In this document: piece by piece, positions 8,481-15,209 of the stretch
Layout of the letters: each line of letters starts with the position of its first letter
Position numbering within the stretch: position 1 is the first letter of the stretch
From: Cesiribacter sp964504565
GTDB lineage: Bacteria > Bacteroidota > Bacteroidia > Cytophagales > Cyclobacteriaceae
Assembly: GCA_964504565.1 (NCBI GenBank)
Contig: CAZDEY010000015.1
Span: forward strand, 30,196 to 94,195
Length of the DNA: 64,000 nucleotides
Direction: 5' to 3'
Notes under the pieces: model-generated
The model's database searches: none
What the model saw: only the letters and a program-made list of their open reading frames with translations
Told to the model about the DNA's origin: nothing
Position numbers and translations under genes: made by a program

Positions 8481-9053
8481 ATGAAATAAATAACTGCTAG
8501 GCGCAACCAGCGTGTAACCAGGATATAATTAAAAAAATTAGCACAGTTGCCAACCAAACTATAGTTGCGCCTGCGAACCAGTATAAAAAGTAACCCAAGG
8601 TACGTATTTAAGTTCCAGTAGTAGCCTGCTTCGGTAGAAAAAGTTGGATTAATGAATATTACTTGACCTGAAACGCTCAACTGCTATATTTATTAGTGGC
8701 CGATAAAATTATAAAAAGGCGGCGGCGGTACCTATCTAACTAGTTAGTGGTTGTTCGAAAGCTTGTTGTAAAATGACCACAAGTTCAGCAATTTGGATTG
8801 TATTCTGATATACCTTTGATGATATATTTCGGAACTACAAGCCCACTTAATGAACTAAGTTAAAAGTTGGTTTAAGCTAGAAAAGGGCGCATAGATACGC
8901 CCTTTTCTAGCTTAATATGGGTATTTAAGTAGCTCTCTATTCAATATTCTCTATTCGATATATTATAGCCAAGAATATCTCGGATACTGAATTACTTCGG
9001 TTAGAAAACTATAGTCAACTTCTGTATACCACCAATTTCTATATAGATAGATA
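8481..9053. other. Intergenic region between rhodopsin and desaturase genes
   Basis: About 570 bp holding the desaturase promoter region and the long hairpin at 8872-8915. No gene is supported; an open frame at 8411-8680 runs into the desaturase and is considered chance. Confidence 0.45.
8872..8915. terminator. 18-bp perfect hairpin downstream of rhodopsin gene
   Basis: Arms 8872-8889 and 8898-8915 are perfectly complementary with an 8-nt loop; the stem has a GGGCG/CGCCC core flanked by an A-run and T-run. It lies about 140 bp beyond the rhodopsin stop, on its transcription path, and probably ends that transcript. The distance is long, so a second role as a symmetric protein site cannot be excluded. 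Confidence 0.6.
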
Positions 9054-9755
9054 CTAGTTTGTGCGCTGGTTGGCAGGCGGAGGCAGTTTTCGTAGCAAAT
9101 TTAGGTTGAAGAAACCAAACCCGGCTTTAGACACTATCGGCAGAATTATATACAGAATGCTGGTTAATTCGGTACCAAAAACCCGCAACCCCATACTGCC
9201 TAAAGCCCATACCAGCGGATATAGTAACCACTGCACCGTTAGGTATATTGCCGATTTACGATAGGCATTTTGAATTGGCAAATCCTGGCTGCGGGCAATT
9301 GCGTAGAGTGGCTTCCAGAATAGGTACAGTTGAATAACTAGAGCCACGCAGCCCATAGCGTACCAGTACCATTTATACTCATCCGGCACCAGTTCGGCCA
9401 CTAAGCCGGTCAATATCATAACTACCTGCACAAATACCAATGCCGTTTTTAGCCAATACACTTTCGTAAGCCGCAGCATAGCGGTAAAGGAAAGCGCCAG
9501 CACCAGCAAAGGCGTACTAATTACCCAGTCCAAATAGCGGGCAAATACTACTTTTTCGCCCAGCCACTCAAAATGGCCCTGGCCCTGAGCAATAGCCGAA
9601 TAAACCAGCCCCGACCAGATTACAATAAGAATATGGATCAGATACTTATGTTCGGGTACGTGGCGGGGCTGCCGGCTCCAGGCGAAAAAAGCCAAGGCAC
9701 TGCCAAACATAATGGCTACATACAGCCAGTGCAGGGTTACTTCCAGTGAGGTCAT
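9054..9755 (-). CDS. Microbial (type I) rhodopsin, xenorhodopsin / Anabaena sensory rhodopsin-like
   Basis: A 233-residue seven-helix protein. Helix C reads RYLDWVISTPLLVLAL: R73 and D76 match bacteriorhodopsin R82 and D85, S80 matches T89 and A87 matches D96. Helix G reads PIVSKAGFGFFN: K210 is the retinal Schiff-base lysine, and P206 replaces the usual Asp212. Pro at that site is the mark of the Anabaena sensory rhodopsin/xenorhodopsin clade, whose characterised members include light-driven inward proton pumps. N217 stands where the clade usually has the cytoplasmic proton acceptor Asp. No retinal synthesis gene (blh, crt) and no transducer gene is in the window. Single gene with a long 5' gap; direction of transport or a sensory role is open. 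Confidence 0.93.
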   Translation of the reverse strand: MTSLEVTLHWLYVAIMFGSALAFFAWSRQPRHVPEHKYLIHILIVIWSGLVYSAIAQGQGHFEWLGEKVVFARYLDWVISTPLLVLALSFTAMLRLTKVYWLKTALVFVQVVMILTGLVAELVPDEYKWYWYAMGCVALVIQLYLFWKPLYAIARSQDLPIQNAYRKSAIYLTVQWLLYPLVWALGSMGLRVFGTELTSILYIILPIVSKAGFGFFNLNLLRKLPPPANQRTN

Positions 9756-10069
9756 GCGATTGAAGATTTATTTATGAGTAACCGGCTATCTTACCAGAAG
9801 TTTAATACTGCAGGTAGACTTAGGTGGTAGTATATGGATATCATTTCAATATAATAAATTACAATTCGCTATTTCACTATTCTATAAACTGTACTTGTTA
9901 AATAACTTTCTTATAATAGTATTAAATTTGCCTAAATAAAAGACAGCCAAATTTGGTTACCTGAGAACATCCACTACTGCTACGGTTATAAATAATCAAA
10001 AGCTAAATTACGCTGGATAGTTAGTGAGCGAAGCCTAGAATTATATAACTGAATACTTACCCAAGGCTA
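9756..10069. other. AT-rich intergenic region upstream of the rhodopsin gene
   Basis: About 310 bp, AT-rich, between the divergent rhodopsin gene and a small uncertain ORF. It must carry the rhodopsin promoter. I see no gene, no convincing repeat and no clear promoter pair. Confidence 0.4.
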
Positions 10070-10435
10070 TTGGTAACTAATAATTTCAAGTTTTCAGTGT
10101 TTAAACAACAACTCAATTCATTAAACGCCGTATTGGCTTATGTGTCCAGATTATCCTATATAACGATTATACTATCTCTGGTGGCTTCGCTAAGTATACT
10201 AGGCTCATCCCTAGGCTATTTGCACGCAGCTCCTGATATAGAAAATTATTATAACCTGGATACTGAACCAGAAGAAGAACGTCCTAAGACTGAAATTGAA
10301 TATTTAACTACTGAATTAACCCATCAGCCATTATCAGTTTGGAGTTTCGTTAAGGAAACATCGGGCCGCTCGCCCATTCTTCTATATACTTCCCCCCTGC
10401 TAAATCATCATCTCGATCCCCCGGAGCAAGTATAA
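10070..10435 (+). CDS. Hypothetical small membrane-anchored protein
   Basis: A 121-codon frame with a TTG start; no family recognised. Residues about 26-50 form one hydrophobic segment, followed by an acidic stretch (TEPEEERPKTEIE) and a Pro/His-rich end. The frame stops 190 bp before the carbonic anhydrase gene. No ATG is available near the start and no coding signature beyond the open frame supports it, so it may be spurious. Confidence 0.4.
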   Translation: MVTNNFKFSVFKQQLNSLNAVLAYVSRLSYITIILSLVASLSILGSSLGYLHAAPDIENYYNLDTEPEEERPKTEIEYLTTELTHQPLSVWSFVKETSGRSPILLYTSPLLNHHLDPPEQV

Positions 10436-10624
10436 CACTACTCTGTTCAGTATCAGGTTAGAATAGGTTGCTAATTTTACACAATTAGTAACCTCATAAA
10501 CCCAAGGCTAGGCTATACTGTTATTCCTATCGGTTTTACAGCCAACCCATAACAACCTGCCTCTAATAACTTTTTATCATTATCATCAGAAGAATCTTTT
10601 TTTAAAAGATCTAAAATTTTTATC

Positions 10625-11446
10625 ATGACTAATTCTATAAAACAGATTGGCCTATTGACCTTGGCCCTATGCTTAATTTCTTTCGCCGGGTACGGGCAAA
10701 AAAGAAAGGCTGCCCCTGCTTCTCAAGAAACTTCTACTAAGCAAAAGCCAACTGTAGAAGAACTTTTGGAAGTAGAACCCAATACCTACTTTGCCAGCCG
10801 CGATAGTGCCTACCTCGATCCCTACTACGGATTAAAAAAGCTCATAATCGGAAATAAACGGTTTGCGGAAAATAAAAGTGTTAGACCGCGCCAGACCGAA
10901 GAAGATCTTAAGAATACGGAGCTTGGCCAAAAACCATTTGCAACTATCATAGGCTGCGCCGATAGTCGGGTTCCTAACGAGATTATTTTTGACCAGGGTG
11001 TAGGCGATTTATTTATTACCCGAACGGCCGGGCAGGTAATGGCCGAAGCCTCGTATGGGACTATTGAATACGCTACTGAGGTGCTAAACACACGCTTAAT
11101 TGTGGTTTTAGGCCACGAATCTTGCGGGGCGGTACAGGCCGCGATGAAACTACCCGAAAACCCTCCGGGTCACGTAGTTACCCTAATTAACGCAATTAAA
11201 CCAGCCTCTGTAAAAGCTAAGGCCGCTAATTTAGGCGAAGATGAATCGCTTGACCTGGCCATTGAGCAAAACGTTATTGAGCAGGTTAATTTACTNNNNN
11301 NNNNNAATCTGGAACCGGTACTAAGCCGCCGTTTCGAAGCTGGCAAAGTGTTAATAGTAGGTGCGGTATATGATTTACAATCTGGCCAGGTAAAGTTTAT
11401 TGAAGAGACTGTTAAAAGCTTACCTAAATTCGAAAACAAAATGTAA
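10625..11446 (+). CDS. Exported beta-class carbonic anhydrase (contains 10-N assembly gap)
   Basis: A roughly 273-residue beta-carbonic anhydrase that interconverts CO2 and bicarbonate with a zinc ion. Zinc ligands are C111 (GCADSRVP), H164 and C167 (GHESCGA); D113 and R115 form the Asp-Arg dyad. Residues 1-24 are a signal peptide ending in GYGQ, and a linker of about 40 residues precedes the domain, so the enzyme is periplasmic, unlike most beta-class enzymes. Ten N at 11296-11305 interrupt the frame just before NLEPVLSRRF; flanks stay in frame if the true gap is 1 modulo 3. A terminator and a DUF2490 outer-membrane gene follow. Confidence 0.93.
   Translation: MTNSIKQIGLLTLALCLISFAGYGQKRKAAPASQETSTKQKPTVEELLEVEPNTYFASRDSAYLDPYYGLKKLIIGNKRFAENKSVRPRQTEEDLKNTELGQKPFATIIGCADSRVPNEIIFDQGVGDLFITRTAGQVMAEASYGTIEYATEVLNTRLIVVLGHESCGAVQAAMKLPENPPGHVVTLINAIKPASVKAKAANLGEDESLDLAIEQNVIEQVNLXXXXNLEPVLSRRFEAGKVLIVGAVYDLQSGQVKFIEETVKSLPKFENKM
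11296..11305. other. Assembly gap (10 N) inside the carbonic anhydrase gene
   Basis: Ten undetermined bases. The placeholder keeps the reading frame here, and homologous sequence suggests few residues are missing. Confidence 0.95.
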
Positions 11447-11451
11447 TATAA

Positions 11452-11481
11452 AAAGGGTGTAACCGCTTTGGTACACCCTTT
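11452..11481 (+). terminator. Terminator of the carbonic anhydrase gene
   Basis: A 9-bp stem (AAAGGGTGT at 11452-11460 with ACACCCTTT at 11473-11481), extendable by three pairs beyond a bulge, lies 5 bp after the stop codon. The following TCTTAT is only partly T-rich, so some read-through to the DUF2490 gene is possible. Confidence 0.6.
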
Positions 11482-11516
11482 CTTATACCTTATTAACTAG
11501 AGGCTCATTCTATTCA

Positions 11517-12212
11517 ATGAAAAAGTTCTTATTGCTGATATTCTTGCTTCCGCTGCTTACGAACGCCCGGGCACAGGAAGGTGACGTTGACCAACTGGGG
11601 GCTTGGTACATGTACTTCTTTAATAAAAAATTTGGCGACAGCCGATTTGGCCTGCAGGGTGACTACCAGTTTCGGTTCTGGAACGCCGGCAGTGACCTGG
11701 AGCAAATTTTACTACGTACCGGATTAACTTACCGGCCGGAAAAGGCAAATGTCTTGTTTACGTTGGGCTACGCTAATATTACTACCGGAGCTTATGGCGA
11801 GGAGCTAGACAATACGGTAAATGAACACCGGATATACCAAGAAGCTTTAATTCCGCAGCAGCTCGGTAAGCGATTTTACCTTACTCACCGGTTTCGCTAT
11901 GAACAACGCTGGAACGAAGGCCAAGATTTTAGGACTCGCTACCGCTATAATATTTTCCTAAACGTTCCGCTCAATAAAACTGAACTTGTTAAAGGGGCGG
12001 TTTATTTGGCATTGTACAATGAGATATTCATTAACGGTCAACGAAATATTGGTACCGAAAATAGGGTTACCTTCTTTGATCGCAATCGTACGTATGCTGG
12101 ACTAGGTTTTGGCCTCCGAAATAATCTGCGATTGCAAACCGGCTGGATGAAGCAGACTACCGAAATTTGGAATAAAGGTCAGGCGCAACTTAGCTTACAC
12201 CATACATTTTAG
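11517..12212 (+). CDS. DUF2490 family outer-membrane protein
   Basis: A 231-residue protein with a signal peptide (residues 1-19, ending ARAQ) and a series of amphipathic beta-strands rich in Tyr, Arg and Phe, ending in a C-terminal aromatic (SLHHTF) as in outer-membrane barrels. The opening DQLGAWYMYFFNKKF is typical of DUF2490. The function of the family is unknown. It begins 70 bp after the exported carbonic anhydrase, which suggests but does not prove a shared role in the outer envelope. Confidence 0.85.
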   Translation: MKKFLLLIFLLPLLTNARAQEGDVDQLGAWYMYFFNKKFGDSRFGLQGDYQFRFWNAGSDLEQILLRTGLTYRPEKANVLFTLGYANITTGAYGEELDNTVNEHRIYQEALIPQQLGKRFYLTHRFRYEQRWNEGQDFRTRYRYNIFLNVPLNKTELVKGAVYLALYNEIFINGQRNIGTENRVTFFDRNRTYAGLGFGLRNNLRLQTGWMKQTTEIWNKGQAQLSLHHTF

Positions 12213-12547
12213 GAACTATCAGGTATCCAACCAATTATATCTCAGCTAAGTAATTAGCGTGTTGTTTCCCCAATGGGCTGAACTATGGTCGGTAGCATTG
12301 AAAGGCTTCGCTAAACGTGCTAATTTTCTTTCGCCTTCTGATATACATTTCAGGGAAATTATTTCCTAGAGAAGAATCTGTTAGGTATATGCTGTACTCG
12401 ACGGTTTTTAATCTGCTATAGCCTAGCGAATCTATAGTTATATTAGTCGAAGCGCAGCTAAACCTTACAATGTAGCGTGAACGAAAAGCTTGCCGGGTAT
12501 AGATTGATAGCTTAACCTAACTTCATAATTGAACTACTATTTTGATT
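12213..12547. other. Intergenic region, no gene seen
   Basis: About 330 bp between the DUF2490 gene and the second small basic protein gene. No open frame, hairpin or repeat stands out; it presumably holds the promoter of the following gene. Confidence 0.4.
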
Positions 12548-12847
12548 ATGAAGCCACTAGTTACTACCCTACTCACAATTGCTTGCATAGTACTAATGAG
12601 TTTTAATACGCTCTATCAGGATACTTACAATGTCGATAATCCTACTGCATTTCATCAGGAAGATAACTTATATATTCAGCAGCCTAGAAACTTTACCGAC
12701 ACCCTGGAGAATAAACCAAGCGCGAGGAACCAGGCTAAAACTACGGACAAAAAATCTAAACAAGTAAAAGCCCCTAAATTTAAGCGGCCGCAGGTAAGTA
12801 AACCTACCTCTAAGCGCAAGGCTAGGCGAGCAAAAACCGGCGGCTGA
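12548..12847 (+). CDS. Small basic exported protein with VSKPTSKRKARRAKT tail (copy B)
   Basis: A 99-residue protein counted from the ATG at 12548 (an in-frame TTG lies 6 bp upstream). A hydrophobic signal segment spans residues 1-21, followed by a polar, Asn/Gln/Thr-rich middle and a basic tail that ends KFKRPQVSKPTSKRKARRAKTGG with the positions shared with copy A at 6740: KF-x-RP-x-VSKPTSKRKARRAKT-x-G. The middle regions are not alignable. It precedes the M24 peptidase gene by 73 bp in the same orientation. Function is unknown; the tail may be a localisation or polyanion-binding element. Confidence 0.7.
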   Translation: MKPLVTTLLTIACIVLMSFNTLYQDTYNVDNPTAFHQEDNLYIQQPRNFTDTLENKPSARNQAKTTDKKSKQVKAPKFKRPQVSKPTSKRKARRAKTGG

Positions 12848-12920
12848 ACTAAGGTTTAGGCAGGTAAGTCTGGAGTATATTAACATTTAGTTTATATTGG
12901 GTGCTATATAATTTTAGCTT

Positions 12921-14273
12921 ATGCGCCACCTGATATTTTTACTATTTGTAGTACTGTTAACCGTATCAACCTCATATGCTCAGTACCCTAAAATACTTAC
13001 CCTGAAAGAGCAGGCTCAGGTGCGCGATAGCTGGCTAAAGTATCGAATAGATAGCCTACTACCGCAGCTTATGGATACAAGCGGAATTGATATGTGGGTG
13101 ATAATTGCCCGGGAGTATAACGAAGATCCGGTAATTAAAACTATGCTGCCCGCTACCTGGCTGGCTGCTCGCCGCCGAACCATATTGGTTTTTTACAAAG
13201 TTCCGAATCAGAATAAGGTTGAAGCCTTAGCGGTAGCCCGCTATAATATTGGCGAAAGTTTTAGTAAAGCCTGGGAACCTGAAAAACAACCTGACCAGTG
13301 GAAACGGTTGGCGGAAATAATTGCCGAGCGTAACCCAGGCAAAATTGGTATTAACCGAAGTGAGCATTTTGCACTGGCCGACGGCCTTACTGCCAGCGAG
13401 TACGAATTACTCCAAAAAGCTCTTCCTAAGAACCAACATCCCAAATTGGTAAGCGCCGAAGCCTTAGCTATAGGCTGGCTGGAAACTCGAACCGCGGCCG
13501 AAATGGTGGTTTACCAGCAAATTGTAAGCATAGCCCACCATATAATTGCCGAAGGCTTTTCCGAGCAGGTAATACAGCCGGGGGTTACCACTACCAACGA
13601 TATAGTTTGGTGGTACCGCGAAAAAGTTCGGGAATTAGGTTTGGATGCTTGGTTTCATCCATCAGTTGCAATTCAGCGAGCCGATCCGGAAAGTTTTGAG
13701 CATTTGCGGGCCTTTAGCGATAGACCGGAGGCTGAAATAATAATGCCGGGCGACTTATTGCACGTAGATTTTGGCATTACCTATTTAGGATTAAATACCG
13801 ATACCCAGCAGCACGCCTATGTAGTTAAGCCCGGAGAAACCGAAGCGCCGGCTGGTCTACAGCAAGCCTTTAAGGTTGGCAATCGTCTTCAGGATATTCT
13901 TACTGATAATTTTATTACCGGACGCTCGGGAAATCAAATACTAAAAAGTGCCTTAGCTCAGGCAAAGCAGGTAGGAATTAAAGCTACAATTTATACTCAC
14001 CCGATAGGCTACCACGGCCATGCCGCCGGGCCCACCATTGGCCTATGGGACCAGCAGGGCGGGGTACCCCACACTGGCGATTACCCACTGTACGCCAATA
14101 CAGCCTATTCTATTGAGCTCAATGCAGCAGTAACTATTCCGGAATGGAATAAAGAAATCAGGATTATGCTGGAGGAAGATGCATTTTATGACGGTAAGAC
14201 GGTACGCTATATAAACGGCCGGCAAGAACAGCTTTTACTTATTCCCCGCCAGCCACAGCCTGCCGGTAACTGA
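12921..14273 (+). CDS. Exported M24 family metallopeptidase (Xaa-Pro dipeptidase/creatinase-like)
   Basis: A 450-residue protein with a signal peptide (1-20, SYAQ). The N-terminal creatinase-type domain spans about 30-190 and the pita-bread catalytic domain about 195-430. Metal ligand candidates are D283 (HVDFG), D294 (NTDTQ), H367 (YHGHAAGP), E399 (SIELN) and E418/E419. Relatives cut X-Pro bonds or have non-peptidase roles; here the signal peptide puts the enzyme in the periplasm. It converges with a small minus-strand gene across a shared hairpin. A peptidase role on imported peptides is inference. Confidence 0.88.
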   Translation: MRHLIFLLFVVLLTVSTSYAQYPKILTLKEQAQVRDSWLKYRIDSLLPQLMDTSGIDMWVIIAREYNEDPVIKTMLPATWLAARRRTILVFYKVPNQNKVEALAVARYNIGESFSKAWEPEKQPDQWKRLAEIIAERNPGKIGINRSEHFALADGLTASEYELLQKALPKNQHPKLVSAEALAIGWLETRTAAEMVVYQQIVSIAHHIIAEGFSEQVIQPGVTTTNDIVWWYREKVRELGLDAWFHPSVAIQRADPESFEHLRAFSDRPEAEIIMPGDLLHVDFGITYLGLNTDTQQHAYVVKPGETEAPAGLQQAFKVGNRLQDILTDNFITGRSGNQILKSALAQAKQVGIKATIYTHPIGYHGHAAGPTIGLWDQQGGVPHTGDYPLYANTAYSIELNAAVTIPEWNKEIRIMLEEDAFYDGKTVRYINGRQEQLLLIPRQPQPAGN

Positions 14274-14301
14274 AAAAGCCCGGATTCTCACCCGAGCTTT
14301 T
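14274..14301. terminator. Bidirectional hairpin between M24 peptidase and small minus-strand gene
   Basis: Arms AAAAGCCCGG (14274-14283) and CCGAGCTTTT (14292-14301) pair with one mismatch around an 8-nt loop, immediately after the M24 stop codon and just beyond the stop of the converging gene. Confidence 0.65.
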
Positions 14302-14316
14302 CAAACTGTATGCCTG

Positions 14317-14624
14317 CTATTCCTCATCAGGCGGGGTAAACTCTTTATTGGCTTTGGTTACCCGTTCGTTAATCTTGTCCAGCATATCGTTTAGCTTGTC
14401 CGCCGCATCGCTGGCATTGGAGTAAACCTCCACTAAATCATTCTCACCTTTTTATCCGGACTATTCATTAAGGAAGTTCCCAATTGAGCGGCTTTAGTCA
14501 TTACTGCTACCTGGCTATTGTGTAAGTCTTCAATTGACGATTGTATAGAGTTTAATTTATCAAGAGTTTTAGCATCCATATTTTCGAAATTAAATTTTGG
14601 TATATAAGCTTTAAACTTATCCAA
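14317..14624 (-). pseudogene. Small helical protein gene interrupted by a -1 frameshift at an A5 run
   Basis: The frame opening at 14624 encodes about 60 residues (MDKFKAYIPKFNFENMDAKT...) and stops at 14433, but the next frame continues with coding-like sequence (VYSNASDAADKLNDMLDKI...EFTPPDEE) to a TAG at 14317. Restoring one base in the AAAAA run (14449-14453 on the plus strand) gives a single 102-residue, mostly helical, charged protein. No family is recognised. The break may be a sequencing or assembly deletion, a true mutation, or slippage; the site T-AAA-AAG is not an ideal -1 slippery heptamer. The gene is alone on the minus strand and ends at the shared hairpin. Confidence 0.6.
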
Positions 14625-14729
14625 TCTTCTATAGCATACGACTACAATAATATAAGGTTCTGTAAAACAATTGGTTGACTAAATACTTGGTACTTACCGC
14701 TTGTAATTTTGAGGTATTGTAATTTCAGC

Positions 14730-14782
14730 GCAAGATTATATATGCTTTGCTTATTTAAATTTTTGGAATAGTATAATCTTGC
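14730..14782. promoter_or_regulatory. 11-bp inverted repeat with candidate -7 box upstream of the 14844 gene
   Basis: GCAAGATTATA (14730-14740) and TATAATCTTGC (14772-14782) are exact inverted copies, separated by 31 bp. The right arm contains TAATCTTG (14774-14781), one base from the Bacteroidota -7 consensus TAnnTTTG, about 60 bp before the start codon of the 121-residue gene. A dimeric regulator binding both arms could control this operon. Role inferred from position only. Confidence 0.4.
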
Positions 14783-14843
14783 AAAATTTTATAAGCGAAT
14801 AAAGTTTTATACATTTACTAACTCTCAACCAAAACCTATTTTT

Positions 14844-15209
14844 ATGGCAGAACACACTATTTTAATCCGGCTAAAGTCGGGGAAACCAGATCAACTGGAG
14901 CTTAGTAACGATAATGGAAAAAATTGGGGCGAGGCTCACACCTTCTACACACAGGTAGCCAAAAATGATTATGTAATTTGGCAGCTAGATAAGAACAGCG
15001 ATATTGACAAACTTACTGGAATAGAAGCTAAAGACGGCCGCTTCAATCTTTTTCCGCCTAACCAACCTAAGGCAAAAAAAGACGGAACTTGGCAGGGTAA
15101 AGTGAAGGATATAGACGAGGAGAGGGATTCTTATAATATCAAATATGTAGTAGGATCTGACGAATACATAGTAGATCCCATTTTAGAAACTAAACCTCCC
15201 GGAACCTGA
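14844..15209 (+). CDS. Conserved-looking cytoplasmic protein of unknown function, coupled to sensor kinase
   Basis: A 121-residue soluble protein without signal peptide or membrane segment. It looks like a beta-rich fold (HTILIRLKSGKPDQLELSND; NDYVIWQL; YNIKYVVGSDEYIVDP) with a lysine-rich loop. I recognise no family. Its TGA stop overlaps the proposed CTG start of the TPR kinase (CTGA), so the two are probably translated as a pair and may act together, for example as a ligand or reporter for the kinase. Upstream lies an 11-bp inverted repeat. Confidence 0.7.
   Translation: MAEHTILIRLKSGKPDQLELSNDNGKNWGEAHTFYTQVAKNDYVIWQLDKNSDIDKLTGIEAKDGRFNLFPPNQPKAKKDGTWQGKVKDIDEERDSYNIKYVVGSDEYIVDPILETKPPGT

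Noticed and set aside
8411..8680. 89-codon minus-strand ORF upstream of the desaturase
   Set aside because: It overlaps the desaturase start in another frame and its product has no recognisable features.
9054..9755. Calling the rhodopsin a proteorhodopsin or halorhodopsin
   Set aside because: Helix G has Pro at the Asp212 position and helix C has D-S-A, which fit the xenorhodopsin/ASR clade; halorhodopsin would lack D76.
14440..14460. Programmed -1 frameshifting at the A5 run
   Set aside because: The heptamer T-AAA-AAG lacks the ideal first base and no clear downstream stem or pseudoknot was seen, so an indel is preferred.
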